Source: Planctomycetota bacterium (GTDB lineage Bacteria; Planctomycetota; Phycisphaerae; WQYP01). Taken from it: 37,800 bases of DNA. The number at the start of each line of letters is the position of its first letter. The first letter of the stretch is position 1. Shown here piece after piece: positions 1 to 10,366 of this stretch. The notes beneath the pieces were generated by a model. It searched no databases. It had not been told where the DNA came from and saw nothing but the letters and a program-made list of their open reading frames with translations. The DNA lies in the NCBI GenBank assembly GCA_021810145.1, contig JAJZJL010000034.1, positions 1 to 37,800 on the forward strand. The letters run 5' to 3'. Position numbers and translations under genes: made by a program.

Positions 1-2
1 CT

Positions 3-79
3 AGGAGTCAGGAGTCAGGAGGATTGTGAAGCGCTGCGCTTTCAATTCCTTCGAGGTTCCAGGTTCTGGAATCTGATCC
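3..79. repeat. Heptanucleotide-type repeat remnant (AGGAGTC x2 + AGGAGG; later AGGTTCC AGGTTCT)
   Basis: Direct reading: aggagtcaggagtcaggagg at 3-22; aggttccaggttctggaatctgatcc at 54-79, related to 22585-22609. Confidence 0.6.
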
Positions 80-355
80 ACCAAGTGCATGAATTAAACA
101 GCCAACGAGTATTGTTTGCGCTCGGCCCAATCCATTAAGGCACCTGCGAAACTGAGGGAATGGCGAAAAGGGCAGAAAAACTGGGGTATCTCCTTGCTCC
201 CCCGTGGACCGTATGCTTTACAGGCCTCATTGACGTTTCTGCCGGGGGTGTTCCTTGCCGATCGCTGCGCCTTGACCTAGAATTGCTTCCGGGAGTTGGT
301 AAAAGCCGGGCGTTTTCTCGGCTTTTGCGCAGCATCTGGAAGGATTGTATGCCCT

Positions 356-913
356 ATGGGTGAGAACAGGAAAGCCGCTGATTGGAAGTTTTGGCGCATC
401 GAAAACAAGAAAATATTCATCTATCGTCCGGTCATTACGTTCTGGCTTAAGTTTCGCATTGGCATGTCGGTGCTGGTGGCGATGATCACCGCCGCGTTTG
501 CCATGCTGCTGATTTTTCGTCCGCTCTGGTTTCATCTTGCAAACCCGCGCGCGGGTTATATCATCGGGGCTGTTATGCTGCTGGCCGGCGTGATTCAGAT
601 GTTCCTGATGCTGAATAGTTCGCTGGGCTGCATGGCGGTTGTGCAAAACGACTGCATTAACGTGCGTGGAAAGCGCTACTTCTGGAAACAGATTCGAGAC
701 GTCTCCGTCAAAGCCGGCGCTTTTGGCTCCAAAGGCCAGCCGGCGCTGAAGCTTCATATTGCAAAGCGGCAGGGTGAAAAGCTCATCACCATCATCCCCG
801 AAGGTATGGTTGGTCAGCAGGACCTCGATCAACTGGCCCGCCACATTAAAAAGCTTATCAAACAACTCGCGGATAAACGCACCGGCAATCCGCCGACCGC
901 CGCGGATGCATGA
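356..913 (+). CDS. Hypothetical membrane protein (two N-terminal hydrophobic helices)
   Basis: Open ORF; ATG at 356 (MGENRKAADWKFW...) preferred over the TTG at 296; hydrophobic stretches VLVAMITAAFAMLLIF and GYIIGAVMLLAGVIQMFLML. Confidence 0.6.
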   Translation: MGENRKAADWKFWRIENKKIFIYRPVITFWLKFRIGMSVLVAMITAAFAMLLIFRPLWFHLANPRAGYIIGAVMLLAGVIQMFLMLNSSLGCMAVVQNDCINVRGKRYFWKQIRDVSVKAGAFGSKGQPALKLHIAKRQGEKLITIIPEGMVGQQDLDQLARHIKKLIKQLADKRTGNPPTAADA

Positions 914-1212
914 GTTGCCGCGCGCAAGGGATGATATCGGAAGAAGTATGATACAACACCGATAACGGGGGATTCATTGTGGCCGTTAGGGGCAGGCCAT
1001 GGCGAGCCGATCTCCAGCGGCAAGGTAAGCCTTCCTGTGGCAGGCGAACGAATTCCTCGAAAATCGCCTCGCCCCATCCCGCCAACGAGGGAATGGTGGC
1101 TTGGGCCGGGTACAGATCGGCATATCGGTTGCCGCATTAAGCGGCGATCATGTTTCGCCCCGGAAAAACGGTTGCTCCGGGGGGTATTGGAGGGGGTTGC
1201 TGCCGGCTTTGT

Positions 1213-1620
1213 TCAGTTTGCTTTTTGTCCCAGATATTGTTCATCACTGACTTTTTCCAGCCACTCAACGACCTTGCCATCCAGTACTTCGGCGATGGCA
1301 ATATGGGTCATGGCTGTGGCGCTCCCGGCACCGTGCCAGTGCTTCTCGCCCGGCGCAATGCACACAATATCTCCGGGATGGATGGCTTCAATCGCCCGGC
1401 CTTCGCGCTGCACGCGTCCGCAACCGGCCGTGACAATCAGCGTCTGTCCCAGCGGATGCGTATGCCACGCGGTCCGGGCGCCGGCTTCAAACGTCACGAT
1501 CACACCGCTGACACGCGCTGGATCAACGCCCTTAAAGGAACCGTCAATTCGCACTGTTCCGGTGAACCAGTCCGCGGGGCCCGGGGTCGATGGCTGCGAG
1601 CCATTGCGTATGATTTCCAT
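1213..1620 (-). CDS. Cupin-domain protein
   Basis: Cupin motifs: [22 protein letters not shown] ... [19 protein letters not shown]. Confidence 0.85.
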   Translation of the reverse strand: MEIIRNGSQPSTPGPADWFTGTVRIDGSFKGVDPARVSGVIVTFEAGARTAWHTHPLGQTLIVTAGCGRVQREGRAIEAIHPGDIVCIAPGEKHWHGAGSATAMTHIAIAEVLDGKVVEWLEKVSDEQYLGQKAN

Positions 1621-1633
1621 GGTGTTCTCCTTT

Positions 1634-2665
1634 CTATTGTTTGCCGTGCAGCGCTATTTGTGCCAGCATGTGCAGGTGAATTAATCCCGATGCGGCGGCA
1701 ATGCGCACACGCGGATTCGGATCGGTGAGCATTTTTTCCAGCTTGCCCGCATTGGAGGAAACGGGAATCGAACCCAGGGCCAACGCGCCCAGTGCGCGAA
1801 TATGTGAATTGGGGCTTTGGGATGCCTGCACGGCTATTTTTTCCCCCAGCGTGCTGCCGCGCTGTCCCAGCCCGCGCGCCGCAATCAACTGTGCCGGCGG
1901 CGACGGATCTTTCAATCCGGCCAGCAGCACATTAACGGCGATTGGATTTTGCAGTGTACGGCAGGTTGATAGCGCCGCCAGATGATCGCCGGCATACGGA
2001 CTTAAGCTTAAAGCAACGATGGAATTTACCGCCCGGCGGTATCCCAACCGCGCCAGTGCGGAAGTAACCGCGAGTTTAACGGCGTGGCTGTGATCATTGG
2101 CGTCGGTAAGCAGCAATGCAATGGCGGATTTATCCCCCAGTCGTCCAAGCACAAATGCGGTATTCGCCCGGACAATCGGGTCTTTGGAACTCAGCATGCC
2201 GGGCAATGTGTTCATATAGGTGTTGTCACCCAATCGCGCCAGTGCATAGATCGCCGCGGGCCGCACGCTGACGGTGGGGCTGTGCGCCAGATGAATCAAC
2301 TGTTTTTTCAATGCGGTCATCTTCTGATTGCCCGCCACCATTGCGGCCGTAAACTCAACCATCGGCGAAGGATCAGACAGGCCTCGCCTGACGAGTTGCT
2401 GTGCCAACGGGCGGTGCAGATGTTTGAGACTTTCCAGTGTTATAGCGCGAATGCCTGCATCCGGATTGGCAAAACCCGCGCGCAACACCGCGGCGGGGCC
2501 TTGCAGATGAATTTGCGGCGGAACCGTTGAAGTTGCCGTCGCGGCACAACCGCCAAGCCCCGCAGCCAGCGGCGCGATAATGGAAATAATGGCCGCTCTG
2601 GAAAATCGTTGCAGGTATCCGCCCATGTTCTTTGCGCTTCGCATCAGCCGCACTCCATAAAGCAA
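1634..2665 (-). CDS. HEAT-repeat lipoprotein
   Basis: N-terminal hydrophobic segment with lipobox-like LGGCAA; repeated [22 protein letters not shown]-type helical repeats. Confidence 0.8.
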   Translation of the reverse strand: MLYGVRLMRSAKNMGGYLQRFSRAAIISIIAPLAAGLGGCAATATSTVPPQIHLQGPAAVLRAGFANPDAGIRAITLESLKHLHRPLAQQLVRRGLSDPSPMVEFTAAMVAGNQKMTALKKQLIHLAHSPTVSVRPAAIYALARLGDNTYMNTLPGMLSSKDPIVRANTAFVLGRLGDKSAIALLLTDANDHSHAVKLAVTSALARLGYRRAVNSIVALSLSPYAGDHLAALSTCRTLQNPIAVNVLLAGLKDPSPPAQLIAARGLGQRGSTLGEKIAVQASQSPNSHIRALGALALGSIPVSSNAGKLEKMLTDPNPRVRIAAASGLIHLHMLAQIALHGKQ

Positions 2666-2667
2666 AA

Positions 2668-4371
2668 TTATTGGCCGCCAGTCCCGGCACTGAGGGACGT
2701 TTGATCCCGTGGCGCACGCTGGCCGCGGAGGTAAAGCCGCCTGGCCAGAGCCAGAGCCATCGCCAGGATCGATAGTATAACCAGCAGCCGCGAAAAGGCA
2801 TTACCGATACGGGAAAACAAGGTAATTCTTGAATCCATGGGCAACCGGGCCACGGCGATTCCCCGAACAAAGGCGCTGCGGCCATGGTGTGTGACGAGCT
2901 TGATAATCTGCCCGTCGGAATTAACAAATCCGCAATATCCTCCATTGACACATCGCGCAATGGGCACCCGATTTTCCACCGCCCGCAACTGATCTGACTG
3001 CAGATGCTGCTGGAGTTCAGGTCGGCTGTCATACCAGCCGTCGTTGCTGATACTCATGAGAAACGCCACGCCCTTCCTGCCATCTCGCACGCGCGCAAAC
3101 ATCCGCGCCGGATGAGACATGACATCTTCATAGCAGATCGGCACGGCAAATCGCCAGGCGGCCTTTCCAGCTGTGAGCGTAAAGCGGCTCCAGCTATTTC
3201 CCGGGGTTAAGGAATAATCGTTATTCGGGCCGAAGGGGGTAAGCCCCAACAGGAAGCGATGCAATGCCGGCCAGCTTTTTTTGAATGGCACATATTCACC
3301 AAAAGGCACCAGGTGTCTTTTGGCATAGTATTGTGGCAATTCACCGGCTGCGGGCGTGAACATCACCGCGATATTCTGCATTTTTCGTGTCTTCCCCGTC
3401 GCGGTAAAATGAATGGCGCTGGTTCCCACAAGCAAATTGACTTTATGACGCACAGAAAAGCCGGCAAGCTCAACGGCAAAATGTTGATCGGCTTCCAGCA
3501 GATGACGCCCGGCGCGGGAAAATTCATCCGGGCTTTGGCTCAGCCACGCCGAGTTCAAAAAGCCGGGAACGGATGTCTCCGGCCATGCAATTAAATCCGG
3601 ATGTTCCGCCGCCGCCTGCACCGACATGGCAAGGTACTTGTTAACCATCGCCTTTTCCTGCGCGGTGTCGGGGGAATCCTTTAGAGTCTGCGGGATGTAG
3701 CGCTGAATGACGGCAATTTTCGGGCCGCGCGGATTCAGCGGTTGCGCCAGGCGGTAAAGTCCGTACAGCCCCGCCGCCAGAAAAATCAGTCCTGCCGCAA
3801 CCGGAGAAATCCACCGCCGGGGGGGTGCAATGCGTACGGCATCGGTAATGGCCCCGCTGGCAATCCCCGCCAGAAAGGTCAAGCCGTACATGCCGAAAAG
3901 ATCAGCCGATTGCAGCAGCACGGTGGCCGGTGCCAGCGCCACGCCGAGGCTGAACCATGGGAATCCGGTAAACAACGTGCCGCGCAAAAATTCCAGTGTG
4001 GTCCATGCCACGGGTACTGCCACGATGGCGGGAATCTTCAGGTCTCGAACCAGGGTGCGCAGAATAAAAACAAATAGTGGAAAAACCAGTGCCAGATAAA
4101 AGCACAGCACCACATAACCCGGCAGCGTAACAATAATCAGCCAATATAAATTGATTGCAAAATAGACGTATCCCAGCAGATAATACCACGCCCACCAGCG
4201 CCAACCCGTTTTACCGCGCAAAGCACAAATGGACATGGGGGCCAGCGCCGCCAGTGCCAGCGGCCAGAGATAAAAAGGGGGAAAAGCCAGTGTCAGGCAG
4301 ATGGGCGTAAGCAGCGAAAGCCAGAGCATGGTCGAAGCGCGTAGAACCGGGTCTTTATTGGTCAAATCCAT
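2668..4371 (-). CDS. lnt: Apolipoprotein N-acyltransferase
   Basis: Multi-helix N-terminus plus nitrilase-like domain: LIAWPETSVPG, YAKRHLVPFGEYVPF, PICYEDV; ORF open to 4431, ATG at 4371 (MDLTNKDP) likely. Confidence 0.9.
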   Translation of the reverse strand: MDLTNKDPVLRASTMLWLSLLTPICLTLAFPPFYLWPLALAALAPMSICALRGKTGWRWWAWYYLLGYVYFAINLYWLIIVTLPGYVVLCFYLALVFPLFVFILRTLVRDLKIPAIVAVPVAWTTLEFLRGTLFTGFPWFSLGVALAPATVLLQSADLFGMYGLTFLAGIASGAITDAVRIAPPRRWISPVAAGLIFLAAGLYGLYRLAQPLNPRGPKIAVIQRYIPQTLKDSPDTAQEKAMVNKYLAMSVQAAAEHPDLIAWPETSVPGFLNSAWLSQSPDEFSRAGRHLLEADQHFAVELAGFSVRHKVNLLVGTSAIHFTATGKTRKMQNIAVMFTPAAGELPQYYAKRHLVPFGEYVPFKKSWPALHRFLLGLTPFGPNNDYSLTPGNSWSRFTLTAGKAAWRFAVPICYEDVMSHPARMFARVRDGRKGVAFLMSISNDGWYDSRPELQQHLQSDQLRAVENRVPIARCVNGGYCGFVNSDGQIIKLVTHHGRSAFVRGIAVARLPMDSRITLFSRIGNAFSRLLVILSILAMALALARRLYLRGQRAPRDQTSLSAGTGGQ

Positions 4372-4488
4372 TGCCTCTGATTCTACGCGAAGTGCAGCGC
4401 ATCGTCGCGTTAATCCTGCCGTGAAGCGCAAGGCTTCCTCAGCCGCTTTGCAGTCTGTCCGCCGTATTTTCGCCGGGCCCTGCGCCCA

Positions 4489-5592
4489 TCAGCGGATAAT
4501 TCGGGCGCTGCCACCATTAAATACGTGCATCAGCTCGGAAAGGTTGATCTGGCTGGTATCCCCGCGGGTGCTTTGCAGCAATGCGCCATGGGCGGCTCCG
4601 AGGTCAACAGAATCCTGCGGACTCATTCCAGTGAGCAATCCATACGCCAACCCGGAGCAAAAACCATCGCCACCGCCAACGCGATCTTCAATTTCCAGGC
4701 CTTCATAACGTCGGCTGTGATAGAATTTGCCTTCCATCCACAAAATGGCCGACCAATTATTGACCAGGCCCGACTTAACCTCGCGCAACGTGGTGCCCAC
4801 CGCTTTAATATTGGGATATTTCCTGACGACCTGTTCCACCATCTTTTCATACGCTCCGGTGTTGAGATCCGAAAGATTGTCATCAACACCCGGCACTTCA
4901 AAGCCCAGTACTTTCTGAAAATCCTCTTCATTTCCAATTAATACATCGACGTGCTTAATCAGACCGGAGGTGACACTTTGCGCCTTTTTGCTGCTCCAGA
5001 GTTTGGACCGGAAGTTCAGATCATAGGAAACCACCGTGCCGGAATCTTTCGCGGCCTTGAGCGCTTCGGCCACCACGCCGGCGGTGCCATCGGAAAGGGC
5101 GGTAAATATTCCACCGGTGTGCAACCACCGCACACCTTTTTTGAATATACGTTTAAAATCAATCATGCCCGGTTGCATATTCATGGCCGCCGAGTGGCCA
5201 CGATCATACATCGTCACCGACGCCCGCACGCTGGTGCCAACTTCCGTGAAGTTCAGTCCGATTCGATCCCTGCGGCCAACGCCGTCATATTCGGCCATGA
5301 CAACATTGCTCATATCTACGCCGACGGCCCGACCATGATTCATAATCAGGCGGCCGACGGGGTTGTCAACCAGCCGGCTGGCAAATGCGGTCCGCAATCC
5401 CAATCGCGACAGTCCATACGCAACATTGTATTCCCCGCCGCCAACCCACACTTCCAGAGAATTGGCAAATTCGATGCGGCCATGTTCCGGCGGTGAAAGC
5501 CGTACCATGCACTCGCCGAGGCTCATTTGATCAAACGTGGATTTTGCGGGGGATTTCATTTTCATTTCCATTCTCCATTCGAGATTTCTCAT
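4489..5592 (-). CDS. PfkB-family sugar kinase (2-keto-3-deoxygluconate kinase-like)
   Basis: N-terminal LGECMVRLSPPEHGRIEFANSLEVWVGGGEYNVAYGLSRLGLRTAFASRLVDNPVGR and C-terminal DRVGGGDGFCSGLAYGL (PfkB signature-like). Confidence 0.85.
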   Translation of the reverse strand: MRNLEWRMEMKMKSPAKSTFDQMSLGECMVRLSPPEHGRIEFANSLEVWVGGGEYNVAYGLSRLGLRTAFASRLVDNPVGRLIMNHGRAVGVDMSNVVMAEYDGVGRRDRIGLNFTEVGTSVRASVTMYDRGHSAAMNMQPGMIDFKRIFKKGVRWLHTGGIFTALSDGTAGVVAEALKAAKDSGTVVSYDLNFRSKLWSSKKAQSVTSGLIKHVDVLIGNEEDFQKVLGFEVPGVDDNLSDLNTGAYEKMVEQVVRKYPNIKAVGTTLREVKSGLVNNWSAILWMEGKFYHSRRYEGLEIEDRVGGGDGFCSGLAYGLLTGMSPQDSVDLGAAHGALLQSTRGDTSQINLSELMHVFNGGSARIIR

Positions 5593-5920
5593 ATTCCGAC
5601 GGGATTATTCAAGCGATGCGCCGCCCGTCGCGGCTCACCACCAAGAAAGAAAAGATTAACGGAGTTTTCTGCAAATGCAACTCGCACGATTATTGGTTTG
5701 TGCGCACAATGTGTCATAGTGCATGATCCCCTCACGTGTTTGCGTTCATCTTTATCCAGTGAAAAAACACACAATCTTGGAAATGTTGAGCGTCGGTTTT
5801 CCCCTGCTCTTCGCATGCCATCCGCCGGCGCACAAAATATTGCCCGGCGATTGCCATGTGCTTCTTTCAGAGCCATGCGAATTTGCGGCCATGATGATAA
5901 TTGTTAAAAAAGCTGCCGGG

Positions 5921-6841
5921 TTAATGATCGCGTTGTGCCAATTCGACAACCAGTTGCGCCAGCGGTTCGGCCAGCGGGCCTAAGCGCTCAGCCATATCCC
6001 GGGCAATTTGCACCTGCTGGGCGAGATGTTCACGCGATTTATCCAATCCCAGCAGTGTCGGATAGGTCAGTTTGCCGATGGCGGCGTCCTTACCGGCTTT
6101 TTTGCCGAGGTTTTCCGCCGTGGATGTGGCATCCAGCACGTCATCCACAATTTGAAAAGCCAGACCCACCGCCCGGCCTAAAGCATCAATGGTTTGTAAA
6201 TCGGTATCGGAAGCACCGCCGGATAATGCACCCATGCGGCAGGCGGCATTGATCAGGGCACCGGTTTTCATACGGTGAATGTGCTGCAGATGTTCCAGCG
6301 AGCCTTGGGTTCCCCGGGATTTTTCCGCCGGATAGCACGTATCGAGAACCTGTCCGCCGATCATTCCGGCTGCCCCGGTGGCAATGCCGAGTTCCCTGAT
6401 CAGCCGCACGGCCAATACCGGATCCGGCACCTGCGTGGCCAGCAATTCAAATGCCATGGTATTCATGGCGTCGCCGGCCAGAATGGCCACCGCATCACCA
6501 TAAACTTTATGGTTGGTGGGCCGCCCGCGCCGGAGATCATCGTTGTCCATCGCGGGCAGATCATCATGAACCAGGGAAAAGCAGTGAATGAATTCCAGTG
6601 CGGCGGCCGCGGGCAAAGCCAGCGTTACGTCACCACCCACAGCGCGGCATGATAACATCGCCAGCGCCGGGCGGATGCGTTTTCCCGGGCCAAAAAGGCT
6701 GTAGGAAATTGATTCCATCAGCAAAGGCGGTGCGTCGTGCACGTTGGCGAGAAACCGGCGCAGAAAATCATCCGTTTGCGTCGCGAATGATTTAACCATA
6801 TCCATCACATTGCTGTTTGATGCAACCGGTGCCGATGCAGC
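5921..6841 (-). CDS. Polyprenyl (farnesyl/geranylgeranyl) diphosphate synthase
   Basis: First Asp-rich motif LVHDDLPAMDNDDLRRGRPTNHK and second motif FQIVDDVLDAT; ORF open to 6964, ATG at 6841 (MAASAPVASN) likely. Confidence 0.92.
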   Translation of the reverse strand, partial: AASAPVASNSNVMDMVKSFATQTDDFLRRFLANVHDAPPLLMESISYSLFGPGKRIRPALAMLSCRAVGGDVTLALPAAAALEFIHCFSLVHDDLPAMDNDDLRRGRPTNHKVYGDAVAILAGDAMNTMAFELLATQVPDPVLAVRLIRELGIATGAAGMIGGQVLDTCYPAEKSRGTQGSLEHLQHIHRMKTGALINAACRMGALSGGASDTDLQTIDALGRAVGLAFQIVDDVLDATSTAENLGKKAGKDAAIGKLTYPTLLGLDKSREHLAQQVQIARDMAERLGPLAEPLAQLVVELAQRDH

Positions 6842-7292
6842 CATGGTGCCTCCTAAAAATTCCGCAGAAAAATTATACCGCAAGACCGCCATTTTCGCAT
6901 TCTCACCGTCCACGCCCATTGAGCACCGCATCACCGCGCGGCGCGGTTCGCCGGTTTCCGGCATGGGTCTGTGACAGATTCCGCAAGCTCTTCATGGCCC
7001 TGATCCTTGGCTTTCTAATTCTGCCGTTACCGTCACCATCAGCCAAATCCATGCTCCAATCCAGGTCGCCATCTCGTATACCCGCCGCATATAAAAATCA
7101 GTTTGCCCGTTGCTTCCCGGGTGGGCCGAGCGGCACTGATCATTGCTGGCTTTTTCATGGTGTTCGCAAGCAATCACATCCATGTTGCAGAAGCGGTCAC
7201 AGGCCTTCCGGCATGAATTTCCCGCCGGTTGCTGGATTCGTATGCCTTGATCCTGTATGACATATGGAATGTTTGGTTCTGGAGATACAGTC

Positions 7293-8648
7293 ATGCGCTT
7301 ATGCAGAGTTTTCACAGTCTTGATCCTTGCCGGCCTGATTCCCGCAGGCATATGTTCCGCCGCGGCATGGCAGCCGCATGTGAATACCGCCAATCTGCGC
7401 GATACCATTACAGTGCAGATTATTCATCATGCGGAACCGGCCATTGTCTCCATTACCGCCAAGAAGGTTATCACGCGGCAGGTTAATGTTTTCGGGTCCA
7501 TATTTGGAGTACCGACATTCGGTCCGTATGTGCGTGTGCCGGCGGATTTTCTGGGCAGCGGGTTTATCATTCAGAAAAATGGGTACGTGGTTACCAATAA
7601 CCATGTGGTTGATCAGGCCAAAGAGATTTCCGTGACATTATCCGATGGAAAAAAATATGCCGCGCATGTTGTCGGCAGCGATCCGCAGGCCGATCTGGCC
7701 ATATTGAAAATTAATTCCGCATCGGGCCGCAGCTTCCCGACGCTGGCTCTGGGAGATTCTTCCACGCTGATGATCGGTGAGCCTGCGATTGCCGTGGGCA
7801 ATCCGTTTGGCTTCAGTCAGAGTGTGAGTTCCGGAATTATCTCGGCGATGGGAAGAGAAATTCGTGAGCCGAACAATCCCGTCCCGCTTAAAAATCTTAT
7901 TCAAACCGATGCCGCAATTAACCCCGGTAATTCCGGCGGCCCGCTGCTGAATGCATACGGTCAGGTAATCGGGATCAATACCGCCATTCGCGGCAACGCG
8001 CAGAACATTGGCTTTGCCATCGGTGTTAACCGGTTGTATGAACTTATCGGCACGCTGATGAACCCGGAGACCACCAACGGTGTGTTGATTCCCGTCACGT
8101 TTGCCGGGGAAAGAACCTTTCATTCACCGGCCACCATTACCGAACAAGTTGTGCTGGCCGGAACGCACGGACCGGCGGTTAAATCCGTGGATGGCATTGC
8201 CACGCCCGATTTACTTGACGCGTATGCGGCGCTGTTGCAGGTGACATTGCGCCAGAAAAATGTGGTGGTGACATTTTCCAATGGCACAACCCGAAGCTAT
8301 CCCGTCAGTGTGGCACCGCCGACGCCGGCGGAAATCAGGGAATTGCGCGTCATTCAAGCGGTCAAACGGATCATGGGTTGTACGATCGAACAGGTTACAC
8401 CAACCTTGGGGGAAAAGTTTAATCTTGGTGTGAAAAATGGATTGCTGATAACGCAAGTCAATGCGAATTCCATGGCGGCCAAAGCTGGTTTGAAGCCCGG
8501 CGATGTGCTGGTGCAATTAGGCCCGTATCGCATCAGAACCCTTAATGATCTTGGTGCCTTGCTGCCGCGCCTGCCCAACCAGGGGCAGGTTCGGGTGATG
8601 GTTGTTCGCAATCATCGGCTCGGCGTCGGTAACTTGACCATGCCGTAA
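7293..8648 (+). CDS. HtrA/DegP-like trypsin-type serine protease with C-terminal PDZ domain, signal peptide
   Basis: Catalytic motifs TNNHVVDQA, ADLAILKI, NPGNSGGPLLN; PDZ-like AAKAGLKPGDVLVQLGPYRI; signal peptide MRLCRVFTVLILAGLIPAGICSAAA. Confidence 0.92.
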   Translation: MRLCRVFTVLILAGLIPAGICSAAAWQPHVNTANLRDTITVQIIHHAEPAIVSITAKKVITRQVNVFGSIFGVPTFGPYVRVPADFLGSGFIIQKNGYVVTNNHVVDQAKEISVTLSDGKKYAAHVVGSDPQADLAILKINSASGRSFPTLALGDSSTLMIGEPAIAVGNPFGFSQSVSSGIISAMGREIREPNNPVPLKNLIQTDAAINPGNSGGPLLNAYGQVIGINTAIRGNAQNIGFAIGVNRLYELIGTLMNPETTNGVLIPVTFAGERTFHSPATITEQVVLAGTHGPAVKSVDGIATPDLLDAYAALLQVTLRQKNVVVTFSNGTTRSYPVSVAPPTPAEIRELRVIQAVKRIMGCTIEQVTPTLGEKFNLGVKNGLLITQVNANSMAAKAGLKPGDVLVQLGPYRIRTLNDLGALLPRLPNQGQVRVMVVRNHRLGVGNLTMP

Positions 8649-8661
8649 AACAGCCGTCCGA

Positions 8662-9588
8662 TTATGGAATGATGACTTTGCGCGGTTGGGATGTGGCGGA
8701 CCAGCGTAACATCCAGAGTTGCGGCAGCGGTACGCGCTGCACATGTCCATCTTCAAATGACACATTAATCGCCCGGCCATGGCGGTCAATACACAGCCGC
8801 CCCAATCCGCCGGGGCCTTTGGGCGCACCGGTGGGATACCCGGTATTAAGCGTATAGGGCAACTGCGGCGGTTGATTACTGCTGTCGGGCCAGGTGTCAG
8901 CCCAGATTGCATCGGCAAATACGGGTGTCTGCGGGCCGGGCGACTGGTCGCTGTAACTGAAATAGGGCCTCAGCCCCAGCAATTCATGGAAGGTATACCA
9001 GTACAGTGGATTGGGATCGGCCGTTGATGCTTGCATGGATGTGTCAAAGAGCCAGGCGTTGATGCCGTAGCTGCCATAGTGGCCGGTGACGGTGGGCTTA
9101 TTCCACCATGCCGCCGGCCCCCAGGTGGTAAATGCATCGCCGTCACCGGGGGAACCCGGTGCGACGGTTTTCTGCGGCGTGCTGGGACAAATCAGAGCCG
9201 CTTGTTCAACCGCCGGAATGTATGATGCCGTATTCTGGTTCTGCAACACCGGTGGCTGATTGGCAAAATATGGTCCAAGCAGTTCCAGCCAGTACATGTT
9301 GGGCAGATCCGGGTCATAGGGCATGCCGTGCGCGTGTTCTTCCGCAAAATACTCAATATAAGCGGCACCCATTTCATGGAGATTCGAGGCGCATACCGTG
9401 GCCTGAGCGGCGCGACGGGCCATGGATAAGGCGGGCAGCAGAACGGCAATGAGTATGGCGATAATCGAAACGACCACCAGCAGTTCAATAAGTGAAAAGG
9501 CCCGGTTCCGGATCACGCACGTTCGCGTTGCCACGCTTGGAGCTGCATACATCCTTGAATTCCGACGCATAAAACTCTTCCATTCCAC
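8662..9588 (-). CDS. Type II secretion/prepilin-type N-terminal methylation domain protein with H-X9-DG-like C-terminus
   Basis: [50 protein letters not shown] near the C-terminus. Confidence 0.9.
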   Translation of the reverse strand: MEWKSFMRRNSRMYAAPSVATRTCVIRNRAFSLIELLVVVSIIAILIAVLLPALSMARRAAQATVCASNLHEMGAAYIEYFAEEHAHGMPYDPDLPNMYWLELLGPYFANQPPVLQNQNTASYIPAVEQAALICPSTPQKTVAPGSPGDGDAFTTWGPAAWWNKPTVTGHYGSYGINAWLFDTSMQASTADPNPLYWYTFHELLGLRPYFSYSDQSPGPQTPVFADAIWADTWPDSSNQPPQLPYTLNTGYPTGAPKGPGGLGRLCIDRHGRAINVSFEDGHVQRVPLPQLWMLRWSATSQPRKVIIP

Positions 9589-9763
9589 AGCGTGTCATAA
9601 TACGGGCGCTGGAGGTAATTTCAAAGCGGATCATGATGGTTATGGGGCCTAAAGGCTGATTTTTGGACTATTTATGATTTATCGACCTATCTGTTTATGC
9701 CGATAAGAAGATGGTCGTTATCAGGTGCAATCGCGACCTGTCATTGCATCGAAGAAAGAATGT

Positions 9764-10348
9764 ATGGCCAATGCTGAATTAGAATCTCTGTTCCCGGTTG
9801 TGATGCCGCATATTCAGCGGTGGTTCGTCAATGAAGAAGCCACCATACTTCGTAATGGCGTCCCGCTGACCGGATTGCAGGCCGGTGACGCGATTCTGGC
9901 CGGCGTGCAGAATCTCCGCCGAGTCCGGGTATTGCAGGTGGAGGAAATCCGTGTTCATGGTGTGGGACTGATGCAGAAACTCGCCCCCGGACTTGAACTC
10001 GTGCGAGCGGACAGCGCCGCAATGACGTTCGGTTATGGCATTTATATTCGACGGCTGTACGCCAAAGATCGCGCCGTGATGCTGCACCATCTGGTTCATG
10101 TGGCGCAAATGGAAGAACTCGGTGGATCGGAAAATTACATCAGACGCTATGTCAATGATTGCCTGCATTTCGGATACGGCAAGGCGCCGCTGGAGATTCA
10201 GGCCCGGTTTATTACCGAACAGGCGATGCGGATGGGCAGCCCGCGCGATGCCGGTAACCGTTTCCGCACTTATGCTGCCGTCAGCTTCGCCGATGACAAT
10301 GCCCGTGAGGGCCATTCGTGGCGACCGTCGCGGCAGCCGGCGGGTTAG
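9764..10348 (+). CDS. Hypothetical protein containing an HHLVHVAQ motif
   Basis: Continuous ORF; ATG at 9764 (MANAELESLFPVVMPHIQRW) preferred over 9725. Confidence 0.65.
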   Translation: MANAELESLFPVVMPHIQRWFVNEEATILRNGVPLTGLQAGDAILAGVQNLRRVRVLQVEEIRVHGVGLMQKLAPGLELVRADSAAMTFGYGIYIRRLYAKDRAVMLHHLVHVAQMEELGGSENYIRRYVNDCLHFGYGKAPLEIQARFITEQAMRMGSPRDAGNRFRTYAAVSFADDNAREGHSWRPSRQPAG

Positions 10349-10366
10349 CATGTTATACTCTCCGTT

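Noticed and set aside
227-865. 212-aa minus-strand ORF
   Set aside because: Antisense shadow of the 356-913 membrane-protein gene.
977-1728. Plus-strand ORFs 977-1684 and 1150-1728
   Set aside because: Overlap the clear cupin gene on the opposite strand; no recognisable motifs.
8662-9588. Complete type IV pilus or type II secretion locus
   Set aside because: Only a single prepilin-like gene is present; no ATPase, platform protein or peptidase in the window.
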